Positions 35,996-43,851 of a stretch of 64,000 nt of DNA are shown here, piece by piece (within the stretch, counting starts at the first letter, position 1; every line of letters begins with the position of its first letter). The stretch is from Bacillota bacterium (GTDB taxonomy: Bacteria > Bacillota > Clostridia > Oscillospirales > Ruminococcaceae), in contig JAEWLW010000080.1 of the NCBI GenBank assembly GCA_023457355.1, positions 48,356 through 112,355 of the forward strand. The letters run 5' to 3'. Position numbers and translations under genes: made by a program. The notes under the pieces are model-generated. The model searched no databases, was not told the DNA's origin, and worked only from the letters and a program-made list of their open reading frames with translations.

Positions 35996-36784
35996 TCAGC
36001 CCAGGGCTACATCCAGCACCATCATCACAATAAAGCCCAGCAAAACACCGATGGTTGCCACGCGCTTGTTGTCTTTAAACGATTCGGGGATCAGTTCGGA
36101 GCAGACCACCGAAATCATGGCACCTGCCGAAAAGGCCAGCGTAATTGGCAGCGCCGAACGCATGGCAAGCGCAAAAAGCACGCCGAGCACGCCCGCCACC
36201 GGCTCCACAAGACCGGACGCCTGCCCCACCATAAAGCTTTTAAAACGCGTTGCGCCGTCACGGCGCAGCGGCATGGCAACACAGGTCCCCTCGGGAAAAT
36301 TCTGCAATCCAATGCCAAGTGCCAGCATCATGGCTGTAATCAGGGACGTGCCCTCAATGCCCAGCGCCACGCTGCCAAACGCCACACCGATCGCCAGGCC
36401 CTCGGGGATATTGTGCAGCGTAACGGCCGTCGCAATAAGAATAGAGCGCCGCACCTTGCCGCCGTCACGGCGGGCAAAACGCGCCCGGGACAAAAAGGCG
36501 TCCGACATAATGACGAACAGACCGCCCCCGGCAAAACCTGTGGCCGCTGTCAGCCACGCGTTTCGGCCCAGTTCGGTGGCCAGCTCAATGGCTGGCGACA
36601 GCAGCGACCAGAATGAAGCGGCGATCATGACGCCGGCAGCAAAACCCATCATCATATCCAGAACTCTTTGATTGACCGATTTAAAAAAGAAAACCAAAGA
36701 CGCCCCAAGGGCGGTGACGCCGTATGTAAACAACGTTGCCAACAGCCCTTGATAAATCGGGTGCAGCGAAGCAAACCAAGACAA
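35996..36784 (-). CDS. ZIP-family metal transporter
   Basis: Membrane transporter for divalent metals (zinc or similar), 262 residues, about eight hydrophobic segments. Family motifs are HNIPEGLAIGVAFG in membrane segment 4 and LQNFPEGTCVAMPL in segment 5, which supply the metal-binding His/Asn/Glu. A His-rich loop is absent, as in the GufA-like branch. Start is unsure. TTG 36784 has GGAGGG 6 bases upstream and gives the usual N-terminus xSWFASLHP; ATG codons at 36790, 36802 and 36814 have no proper site. Confidence 0.88.
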   Translation of the reverse strand: MSWFASLHPIYQGLLATLFTYGVTALGASLVFFFKSVNQRVLDMMMGFAAGVMIAASFWSLLSPAIELATELGRNAWLTAATGFAGGGLFVIMSDAFLSRARFARRDGGKVRRSILIATAVTLHNIPEGLAIGVAFGSVALGIEGTSLITAMMLALGIGLQNFPEGTCVAMPLRRDGATRFKSFMVGQASGLVEPVAGVLGVLFALAMRSALPITLAFSAGAMISVVCSELIPESFKDNKRVATIGVLLGFIVMMVLDVALG

Positions 36785-36850
36785 AGTCATCCCTCCGAAC
36801 ATAAAACTTATCATCTTAGCTTATGCGCACAGGGGTGACCTTGCTAATGG

Positions 36851-36899
36851 CAAATCGGCAGTGCTGCGGCGAAATCCAACACGCAGCCCTGCCGATTTT
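36851..36899 (-). terminator. Terminator-like hairpin after secF
   Basis: A long stem (AAATCGGCAG-GCTGCG with CGCAGC-CTGCCGATTT) lies 70 bases beyond secF. It has a TTTTC tract on the plus strand and only TTT on the minus strand. Confidence 0.65.
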
Positions 36900-36970
36900 C
36901 TCATCGCTTCACAAAAATCGACCTAAACATATTAGGGCAGTTTTTATGGATGTTCTTATACTGATTCAGG

Positions 36971-37891
36971 TTAAGCCGCCTTTTTCTTCTGCCACATCAC
37001 CCACAGCATGGTGGCGATGCACAGCGAAGAATAGCAGCCGGAGATCATACCGATGATCATGGGGAAGGAGAACGAAAGAATAGAGGTGACGTTATAAAGC
37101 AGCGCAATAACCGAAACAACAACCATCGCGCAAACCGTGGTGATGCTGGTCATCAGGGAGCGCGTGAACGACTGGTTCAGGCTCAGGTTCATCAATTGTT
37201 CCAGCGGCATGGTGTTGCCATGGATGCGCTTATTTTCGCGCACACGGTCGTAGATGACGATGGTGTCGTTGAGCGAGTAACCCAAAATGGTCAGGCACAC
37301 CGCAATAAAGTTGGCGTTGATGGAGATGCGAAACAGCACAAACACCGCAAAAACCATCAACAGGTCGTGAACCAGCGCCACAACCGCCATGACGCCCGCC
37401 GACCAGCCGCCGATCTTTTTAAAGCGCAGGCTGACATAAACCACCATCAGCAGCGAAGCAAACGCAACGGCAACCAGACTCTTTAACAAAAACTCATTGC
37501 CGATAGTGGGGTTGACAACGCTGATAGAGGCGGTGGCAAGGTTATTGGCCTTATATTTTTCAACAAGTACGGTGGCCAACTCGGCCTGTTTTTCAGCGTT
37601 AAGTCCCTCGCTGGTGGGCAGTGAAATAACAAAGTTCTCGGTGCCGGTTGCAATGTCGGTGGATTTTTGCAGCGATATTGTCTGCCCCAGAACCGATTCA
37701 ACCGACTGCTGGAAATCTGCCTGGTCAATGTCACCGGTGTAGGAATAGGTAATGAGCGCGCCGCCCTTAAACTGAATATCCAGATTAACGCCAAACACAG
37801 CGGCGCCAATCAGCATCATGACAATCAGTACAATGGAAAGGCTAAAATAAATCTTGCGGTGCCCAAAGAAATCAATATTCCACTTTTTCAT
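36971..37891 (-). CDS. secF: Protein translocase subunit SecF
   Basis: Membrane partner of SecD that uses the proton gradient to finish Sec-dependent export. The 306-residue protein has six membrane segments, a periplasmic-type domain after the first (GVNLDIQFKGGALI), and the family motif GYSLNDTIVIYDRVREN. ATG 37891 shares a base with the secD stop (TGATG). Confidence 0.96.
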   Translation of the reverse strand: MKKWNIDFFGHRKIYFSLSIVLIVMMLIGAAVFGVNLDIQFKGGALITYSYTGDIDQADFQQSVESVLGQTISLQKSTDIATGTENFVISLPTSEGLNAEKQAELATVLVEKYKANNLATASISVVNPTIGNEFLLKSLVAVAFASLLMVVYVSLRFKKIGGWSAGVMAVVALVHDLLMVFAVFVLFRISINANFIAVCLTILGYSLNDTIVIYDRVRENKRIHGNTMPLEQLMNLSLNQSFTRSLMTSITTVCAMVVVSVIALLYNVTSILSFSFPMIIGMISGCYSSLCIATMLWVMWQKKKAA

Positions 37892-39288
37892 CAGTTCTTA
37901 CCTCCGTACAGCGCGGGATTACGCAGGGCGCTGAAGCGTGAGACCGACTTAAGCAGCAGCTTTGAGACGAACACGCCCATCAACAGGTTCAGGATAACGC
38001 CGACAAGCAGCGTGTAGCCGAATGAATAAATTGTGCCCGAGGCCGAAACGCCAAACATAAAGAACAGCGGTGAAAGCATGCGGGCAAACAGACTGTCGGG
38101 CGGCCCAAAGGAGCCCATGAGAATAATTGCCACGATGATAACCGTCACGTTGCCGTCCAAAATGGCCGAAAAAGCGCGCTTAAAGCCGGAATCGACGGCA
38201 GCGTCAATCGAGCGGCCGTTGGCAAGCTCTTCCTTGATGCGCTCGGCGGTGATGATGTTGGCGTCAACGCCAAAGCCAATGGCCAGGATGATGCCGGCAA
38301 TACCGGGCAAAGTCAGCGTAAAGGACGGGAACACCGAGAAGAAGCCGGTGATGGATGCGATCATCAGGATAACCTGTCCGGCCAGCGCAATGATGGCGAC
38401 AAAACCCGGCAGGCGGTAAAGGGTCAACATAATCAGGCCGACCAGCAAAAACGCGATGGCGCCCGCCATCAGCATGGCGTCCTTGGCGCCGAGGCCCAGT
38501 GTCGGCGAAATGGTGTTGTAGTTCTCGGTAATCAGCGCAAAGGGCAGCGCGCCGCCGTTGATCTTATTGGCGAGATCCATCGCGCTCTTGGCATCAAAAT
38601 TGCCCGAAATGGTGGCGACACCGTCGACGATCTGGTCATTGACGACGGGCGCAGAGATACGGGTATTATCCATCCAGATGGAAATCGGCTTTCCGATCAG
38701 CTTTTTGGTTGCAGCAGAGAATTTCTCCTTGCCGGACTCCTTGAGCTTAAGTTCCACCATATGCACACGGGCACCGCTCTGGTCCTGCGTGTAAACCGCG
38801 GAAGCCGACTCGACATCGGCGCCGGTGATGACAATGTTATCCTTTGTATCGCCGGTGGGTTCTCCAAGCGCATCAACCTCGTCCAGTTCGCGGAAGGTCA
38901 GGTTTGCGGTGGCACCCAGCTCGGCGATGGCCTGTTCAGGGTTGAACTCGGTTTCTTCCGCTTTCCACGGAAAACGCACGATAATGCGGTTTTTGTCGTA
39001 ATCGGTGTAAACCTCGCTGTCGGTGATGTTCTGGCTCACCAGTCGAATCTGAATGATCGACTCGGCAGCAGCCATCTCCTCCTTGGTTGCTGTCACACCC
39101 TCGGGCGGGGAGAAGGTGACGTCAACGCCGCCGCGGATATCAATGCCCCAGCGCACGTCTTTAATGCCTTTGATTTGGGTTGTGGTGATGTCACCATAGG
39201 TGCTTGAAACGCCGGCAACCGTCAGATAGCCCATTGCCGCGATCAACAGCACGAGGATGAAAAATACCGGTTTTCCAACCTTTTTCAC
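37891..39288 (-). CDS. secD: Protein translocase subunit SecD
   Basis: The 465-residue protein has one N-terminal membrane segment, a large extracytoplasmic region (WGIDIRGGVDVTF, the P1 head domain), and five more membrane segments with GFGVDANIITAERIKEEL. I place the start at GTG 39288, which has GGAGG 8 bases upstream and gives MKKVGKPVFFI. The ORF running back to 39420 crosses repeat DNA and is rejected. It is preceded by a long structured leader. Confidence 0.95.
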   Translation of the reverse strand: MKKVGKPVFFILVLLIAAMGYLTVAGVSSTYGDITTTQIKGIKDVRWGIDIRGGVDVTFSPPEGVTATKEEMAAAESIIQIRLVSQNITDSEVYTDYDKNRIIVRFPWKAEETEFNPEQAIAELGATANLTFRELDEVDALGEPTGDTKDNIVITGADVESASAVYTQDQSGARVHMVELKLKESGKEKFSAATKKLIGKPISIWMDNTRISAPVVNDQIVDGVATISGNFDAKSAMDLANKINGGALPFALITENYNTISPTLGLGAKDAMLMAGAIAFLLVGLIMLTLYRLPGFVAIIALAGQVILMIASITGFFSVFPSFTLTLPGIAGIILAIGFGVDANIITAERIKEELANGRSIDAAVDSGFKRAFSAILDGNVTVIIVAIILMGSFGPPDSLFARMLSPLFFMFGVSASGTIYSFGYTLLVGVILNLLMGVFVSKLLLKSVSRFSALRNPALYGGKN

Positions 39289-39354
39289 AATCTTGCCTCC
39301 AGTTCGTGTTTTATACCGCTGTTCCATTAAAAAGCGAACAAGCTGTTGCGTAAA

Positions 39355-39445
39355 CATTTTAACCCCCCGCAAGGCCAAGACGGGCTGACGCCCGCCGACG
39401 ACGGGCGCGAAGCGGGGCAAAAACGGGCCGCAAAGATGTTTGCGC
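39355..39445. repeat. GC-rich hairpin-forming segment related to family B interior
   Basis: Contains GGGCTGACGCCCGCCGACG, like the GGCTGGCGCCCGCC block of family B copies, and sits directly before the family A copy. Terminal repeats are not recognizable; possibly a decayed element in the secD leader. Confidence 0.4.
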
Positions 39446-39447
39446 TT

Positions 39448-39608
39448 CAGGGTGTTTTTAAAAGTCTAAAACGGGGGAAATTTGCCGGGAGCGCGCCGGC
39501 GCAGAACGAAAAGCGCGGGAATACGGGCTGTATTCCGGGCATTTTCAACGCGGTGGTACGCTTTTTAAATAGAATTCCCAAAGTTGGGGACTTTTAAGAA
39601 TATCCCTG
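39448..39608. repeat. Family A MITE-like repeat, copy 4, in the secD leader
   Basis: A 161-base element: left end CAGGGTGTTTTTAAAAGTC, right end GACTTTTAAGAATATCCCTG, core GGGAATACGGGCTGTATTCC and GGGCATTTTCAACGC. It lies between the strong promoter at 39748 and secD, so it would be transcribed as part of the secDF leader. Confidence 0.75.
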
Positions 39609-39611
39609 ATG

Positions 39612-39742
39612 GAATAGCCGTATTAGTCGGTCCGCGCCGTACATAACAGCCGACGGGAACCCGGGGTTTCCCTCACCGGCCACCCCGTGTAACACACAGG
39701 TTCAGGCCCCTTAAAACACCGTTTTCCTTAAGACGTCAATAA
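39612..39742 (-). ncRNA. Structured RNA or leader upstream of secDF
   Basis: Starting just after a perfect promoter, the minus-strand RNA can form at least two good hairpins: CCTGTGT/ACACGGG inside GGCC/GGCC arms, and GCCGGU-GA-GGGAA paired with UUCCC-GUCGGC. I compared it by eye with FMN, cobalamin, SAM, TPP, purine, ydaO, ykkC, SRP and 6S RNA hallmarks and found no match. No coding frame of note crosses it. It may be a stand-alone small RNA or a secDF leader regulator. Confidence 0.5.
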
Positions 39743-39747
39743 ATTTC

Positions 39748-39776
39748 ATTATAAAATATTGCTGTATGAATGTCAA
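39748..39776 (-). promoter_or_regulatory. Consensus sigma-A promoter for the secDF leader
   Basis: Minus-strand TTGACA (39771-39776) and TATAAT (39748-39753) with a 17-base spacer, a full consensus match and the best promoter seen in this window. Transcription would begin about 450 bases before secD. Confidence 0.88.
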
Positions 39777-39807
39777 CGCGCTTATACAGTTTTGCTTGTA
39801 TTTTTAC

Positions 39808-41238
39808 TCAGACCTTCAACTCGGCTCTGACGCCCAGAATATCCTCGTTGGATTTTAGCATCGGCCGGATATAATCGCGCAGATATTCGGTCACCTGCTC
39901 CGGCGCACGCCCCACAAACAGTGCGGGGTGCATCACCTGCGACAGCTCGTCCATCGAAAGCCCGAATGCCGGGTCGCTGGCAATGCGCTGTAAAAGGTCG
40001 TTTTTGCCGCCCTCCTCCTTGACGACGCGCGCGGCCGCCAGCGAGTGGGTACGCAGTTTTTCATGCAGCTCCTGACGGTCGCCACCCTTTTTGGCCGCCT
40101 GCATCATGATGTTTTCGGTCGCCATAAACGGCAGCTCCGCCATCACCCGTGCTTCGACCACCTTCGGGTAAACCACCAGCCCGTCACAGACGTTGAGCAT
40201 AATCTGCAAAATGGCGTCCACCGCCAAAAACGCTTCGCTGACGGCAATGCGCTTGTTGGCCGAGTCGTCAAGCGTGCGCTCAAACCACTGTACCGAGGCG
40301 GTCAGCGCGGGGTTTGTGCTGTTGGCAATCACATAACGCGCCAGCGCGCAGATGCGCTCACTGCGCATGGGGTTGCGTTTATACGGCATGGCGGACGAGC
40401 CGATCTGCTGCTTTTCAAACGGCTCCTCCATCTCTTTAAAGCTTTGCAGCAGGCGCATATCGTTGGCGAATTTTGAAGCCGACTGCGCGATACCCGACAG
40501 CACGTCCATCACCTGGGCATCCACCTTGCGGGAATAGGTCTGGCCAGACACCGGGACAACCCCCTCAAAGCCCATCTCGCGCGCAATGGATTGATCCACC
40601 CGTCTGATCTTTTCCGAATCGCCGCCGAACAGTTCGACAAAGCTGGCCTGCGTGCCGGTTGTGCCTTTGCTGCCCAGCAGCTGGAGGCTGCCGATCCGGT
40701 GCTCGACCTCCGCAAGGTCCATCATCAGTTCGTTCATCCACAGCGTGGCGCGCTTGCCCACCGTAGTCAGCTGCGCGGGCTGAAGGTGGGTGTAAGCCAG
40801 CGCGGGCTGATTTTTGTGCTGTTCGGCAAAACCGGCCAGCAGTGCAATGACGTTGATGAGCTTCTTGCGCACAAGGCGCAGCGCCTCGCGCATGACGATG
40901 ATGTCGGTGTTATCGCCGACATAGCAGCTGGTTGCGCCCAGGTGGATGATGCCCTTCGCTTCGGGGCATTGAACGCCGTAAGCATAAACATGGCTCATAA
41001 CGTCGTGGCGCACAAGGCGCTCCCGCTCCTCGGCCACCTCGTAGTAGATATTTTCCCTGTTGGCTTCAAGCTCTGCAATCTGTGCGTCGGTGATAGCCAG
41101 GCCCTCGGCCTTCTCGGCCTTGGCCAGTGCAATCCACAGCCTGCGCCAGGTGCGAAATTTCATTTCAGCCGAAAAGAGGTACTGCATTTCCTCGCTGGAA
41201 TAGCGTGTGGAAAAAGGGCTTTCAAACTTTTCGTACAA
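39808..41238 (-). CDS. purB: Adenylosuccinate lyase
   Basis: Catalyses two fumarate-releasing steps in purine synthesis. The 476-residue protein has the lyase superfamily signature GSSAMPYKRNPMRSE (residues about 285-300) and HLGATSCYVGDN with the catalytic region near residue 95. Start is TTG 41238 with GGAGG 9 bases upstream. It stands alone from other pur genes. Confidence 0.96.
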   Translation of the reverse strand: MYEKFESPFSTRYSSEEMQYLFSAEMKFRTWRRLWIALAKAEKAEGLAITDAQIAELEANRENIYYEVAEERERLVRHDVMSHVYAYGVQCPEAKGIIHLGATSCYVGDNTDIIVMREALRLVRKKLINVIALLAGFAEQHKNQPALAYTHLQPAQLTTVGKRATLWMNELMMDLAEVEHRIGSLQLLGSKGTTGTQASFVELFGGDSEKIRRVDQSIAREMGFEGVVPVSGQTYSRKVDAQVMDVLSGIAQSASKFANDMRLLQSFKEMEEPFEKQQIGSSAMPYKRNPMRSERICALARYVIANSTNPALTASVQWFERTLDDSANKRIAVSEAFLAVDAILQIMLNVCDGLVVYPKVVEARVMAELPFMATENIMMQAAKKGGDRQELHEKLRTHSLAAARVVKEEGGKNDLLQRIASDPAFGLSMDELSQVMHPALFVGRAPEQVTEYLRDYIRPMLKSNEDILGVRAELKV

Positions 41239-41358
41239 TTCTATTGTCCTCCTCCTGGGCGTGTTTTAAAACAAAGCGGATAACAAATATTTTGCCGCCG
41301 GCGCTTCTGTTAAAAGCCGCAGATTCGATTTAAAACAACCCTGATATCACTGCATAAG

Positions 41359-41387
41359 ATTTTACTACAAAATACCTCACACAGCAA
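41359..41387 (-). promoter_or_regulatory. Likely purB promoter
   Basis: Minus-strand TTGCTG (41382-41387) and TAAAAT (41359-41364) with a 17-base spacer, about 120 bases before the purB start. No purine riboswitch fold or PurR box was recognized in between. Confidence 0.6.
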
Positions 41388-41733
41388 CATTTGCATAAAA
41401 TTTTACCGGTTTCACAGCAGTTATTCTTCCCCGGAAAAACAAGATTTCCCCCATTTGTCAAAAAAGTGCCGCACCGCATGCGCCGGATACGAATCTGTGA
41501 TGCGTCAGGCGGTTAAAAATTTGCTCCATTTAAAGTTTGGCCGGGCGCGTATGCTTATTATGCAAAAAGCATCGGGGAATCCCCGCAAGGGCCCCTGCGC
41601 TGCAAATTTGGCAGCCCGGCGTACCTGCAACGCGCACGCACACCGGCAATTTTTGCGCAGCGGCCTGCGCCGTTCTTTGATGTGGCGCCGCCGCTTTAGC
41701 GTCTGGCGCTTATCCCGTTTTAAAGCTTTCGCT

Positions 41734-41780
41734 AAAAGTTATTGCATGGGCAGCCTTCCAGCAGGTACCCATGCAATAAC
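41734..41780 (-). terminator. Terminator after the SleC-like paralogue
   Basis: A perfect 13-base-pair stem (GTTATTGCATGGG with CCCATGCAATAAC, 17-base loop) followed on the minus strand by TTTTAG, 35 bases beyond the stop. Confidence 0.85.
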
Positions 41781-41815
41781 AATAACCATGGCCTTTTCCA
41801 TCGACGCGGCACCGG

Positions 41816-43849
41816 TTAAATACCATAATATCGCCTGAGCCATTCCACAGCGTAGCCTGAATCCACACCTTCGCCCTCGCTCGGCAGCGCCGTACTGACG
41901 CTGGGGCCAATTCTGACAAGGTGGTCGGACGGCGATGTTGGCTCCATGACCGGACTTGCGGGCAGTCCGCTCCCCGGGGGCAAATTCTGCCGCGCGGCGT
42001 TCCACTGCGCCGCATAGCCCTGCGGGGTTTCGCTGCGGTCAATTTGCGGCCGCTCGCCCTCCTGTTCGGCGCGCGCGGCTATTCCTCTGTCCGTTATGAT
42101 GTTGCCGGCGGGGCCGCTCTCTGCCATTTGTGCCCGCGCGGCATTCCATTGCGCCGCGTTTTCCAGCGCGGTGTTGCCGGCGGCGGCGCTCTCCGCCGGC
42201 TGCGCCTGCGCGGCATTCCATTGCGCCGCATTTTCCAGCGCGGTGTCGCCGGTGGCATCGCTCCTCGCGGAACGTGCCTCAATTCCGCTGTCGGATATCA
42301 CGCTGTTGATTTTCGTATCGCCAGGTATGACAATATTGGGCATGGTGTTGCCCGGAATGACGTTACCAGGTATGACAATGCCCGGCATGCCGCTGCCCGA
42401 CATATCCCCGCGTTGCTGCATACGCTGCTGCACACGCTGCCGCAGCGCATCCCATTGGGCCACATCACTGCTCCCGCCCGGCAGAGCGCCCTCCTGCGCG
42501 GCGTTTTCCCGCACATCGCTGTCCGATATCGGGCTTTCCACCGGCGCGTTGTCCGGCGCCACATCGCCCGGCAGCAGGTTATTCAGGGCCGTATTATCCG
42601 CCGCCTCCCCGCCCTGCACGATGCGCTGGCGCACGTCGGCCCACTGCGCCGCATTTTCCATGGCGGAGCGCCCTGTTTCGTCGTTCCCCCAAACGGCGTC
42701 ACAGGTCACGGGGTTTTTCGGCGGGGCGGTTCCCTGCGCCACACCGCCGCTGCCGCCCGGCAGAGCGCCCTCCTGCGCGGCGTTTTCCCGCACATCGCTG
42801 TCCGATATCGGGCTTTCTGCCGAAGCGTTGTCCGGCGTCACACCGCCCGGCAGCACGTTATTCAGGGCCGTATTGTCCGCCGCCTCCCCGCCCTGCACGA
42901 TGCGCTGGCGCACGTCGGCCCACTGCGCCGCGTTTTCCATGGCGGAACGCCCCGTTGCGTCATTCCCCCGAACAGCGTCACAGGTCACCGGGTTTTTCGG
43001 GGTAACGGTATCCGGGAGCGGCTTTGCGGCCATTATCGCCTCTTGCGCAAAAGGATCCTCCTCGCGCCGCGCGATAACCGCGCTGGTTTGCTTGATTTTG
43101 TACCAGGTGGCCTTATCCAGCACACCGGTGACGGGCAGATCAAAAATGTACTGAAAGGCCCGAATTGCCCGCTCGCAGGGCGCGTCAAAATCCGGGTTCT
43201 GCTCTGAGAGCGGCTCGAGGGCTGGATAATTCCGCCCGATGCGGTTGAGCTGCCGTTTGATGGCGCGGATATTCGCCCCCGACGCGCCACGCATCAGCGG
43301 CGTGCCCAAAAACCGTTCCCGTTCACCCTGCTGCGGAACGTTTTGCGCCAATGCAATATCCTCTCCGTAATATTTACGTAAAATATCATAAACCGACCGG
43401 CCCTGTGCGGCCATGGCAACCGCCTCGGGCTGGCACAGCATCCCGCTGCCGGCTGCCTGGCGTGTTCGGCAAATCCGCGCCGGCAACGGCTCCCCACTGC
43501 CCAGCCGGGTTAAGTAATTATTAAACATCTCATCCACAAGGCAATTTGTGTTATAAAACAGGCAGCAATGCCGGTTGAAAAGCATATCCTCCTCAGCGCT
43601 TGCCGTAATATCAAAGGCGGCGCCGCGCGCGCGGTACCATTTGGTGCAGACGCGGTGCAGCGCAAGCGAGGTGATGGCATAAATGTTGGCACGCTGCGCA
43701 TTCTCAGGCCACGTCGGGCAGATAAGGCAACCGGCGCAGCCTTTGATATAGTCCACAAACGGCATGGTAATATTTGGGGCATCAGCGTCCATTCTGCCAA
43801 GATGAACCGTTATGACGTCGGGAATTTGAACATACCGGTTTTGCTGCAT
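41816..43849 (-). CDS. Degenerate SleC-like protein (SpoIID + peptidoglycan-binding domains) with long repetitive tail
   Basis: 677 residues. Residues 1-160 align with the catalytic half of SleC (VITVHLGR, FVDYIKG, PTWPENAQRANIY, CLVDEMFNNYLTR, VYDILRKYYGED). Residues 185-265 form a peptidoglycan-binding domain (GASGANIRAIKRQLNRIGRN, TGVLDKATWYKIKQ). The rest is a disordered Asn/Ala/Gly/Pro-rich tail with two 93-residue repeats and shorter ENAAQWNAA repeats. The catalytic Glu of SleC (E197 of the intact copy at 47641) is replaced by Leu42, and the C-D-G and Q-W-G motifs are lost. About ten cysteines are present versus two in the same part of SleC. It starts 2 bases after the gene carrying the matching SleC N-terminal domain. 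Likely non-enzymatic, perhaps a spore-surface protein (inference). Confidence 0.8.
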   Translation of the reverse strand: MQQNRYVQIPDVITVHLGRMDADAPNITMPFVDYIKGCAGCLICPTWPENAQRANIYAITSLALHRVCTKWYRARGAAFDITASAEEDMLFNRHCCLFYNTNCLVDEMFNNYLTRLGSGEPLPARICRTRQAAGSGMLCQPEAVAMAAQGRSVYDILRKYYGEDIALAQNVPQQGERERFLGTPLMRGASGANIRAIKRQLNRIGRNYPALEPLSEQNPDFDAPCERAIRAFQYIFDLPVTGVLDKATWYKIKQTSAVIARREEDPFAQEAIMAAKPLPDTVTPKNPVTCDAVRGNDATGRSAMENAAQWADVRQRIVQGGEAADNTALNNVLPGGVTPDNASAESPISDSDVRENAAQEGALPGGSGGVAQGTAPPKNPVTCDAVWGNDETGRSAMENAAQWADVRQRIVQGGEAADNTALNNLLPGDVAPDNAPVESPISDSDVRENAAQEGALPGGSSDVAQWDALRQRVQQRMQQRGDMSGSGMPGIVIPGNVIPGNTMPNIVIPGDTKINSVISDSGIEARSARSDATGDTALENAAQWNAAQAQPAESAAAGNTALENAAQWNAARAQMAESGPAGNIITDRGIAARAEQEGERPQIDRSETPQGYAAQWNAARQNLPPGSGLPASPVMEPTSPSDHLVRIGPSVSTALPSEGEGVDSGYAVEWLRRYYGI
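42472..43007. repeat. Two 279-bp tandem repeats inside the SleC-like tail
   Basis: Bases 42472-42728 and 42751-43007 are nearly identical with a 279-base period (for example GCAGAGCGCCCTCCTGCGCG at 42481 and 42760). The period is 93 codons, so the frame is kept and the protein gains a repeated block containing GRSAMENAAQWADVRQRI. Shorter ~24-codon repeats follow at about 42120-42250. Confidence 0.9.
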
Positions 43850-43851
43850 GG

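Larger units (their letters stand above)
41239..41815. other. Gap between the SleC-like gene and purB
   Basis: Holds the purB leader and promoter, then about 400 bases with no recognizable gene, then the terminator of the SleC-like gene. The 127-codon plus-strand frame at 41455-41838 runs antisense into the terminator and looks like chance. Confidence 0.5.

Noticed and set aside
39289..39420. N-terminal extension of secD to 39420
   Set aside because: The GTG at 39288 has a good GGAGG site and gives the normal SecD N-terminus; the extension lies in repeat-like DNA.
39612..39742. A known riboswitch or SRP/6S RNA in the secDF leader
   Set aside because: Key sequence marks of FMN, cobalamin, TPP, SAM, purine, ydaO, ykkC and the SRP tetraloop region were not found, so I left it unassigned.
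41455..41838. 127-codon plus-strand frame
   Set aside because: Basic, composition-driven sequence with no domain, overlapping the terminator and 3' end of the minus-strand SleC-like gene.
42472..43007. CRISPR-like repeat array
   Set aside because: Only two 279-base units, in frame inside a gene, without short spaced repeats or cas genes.
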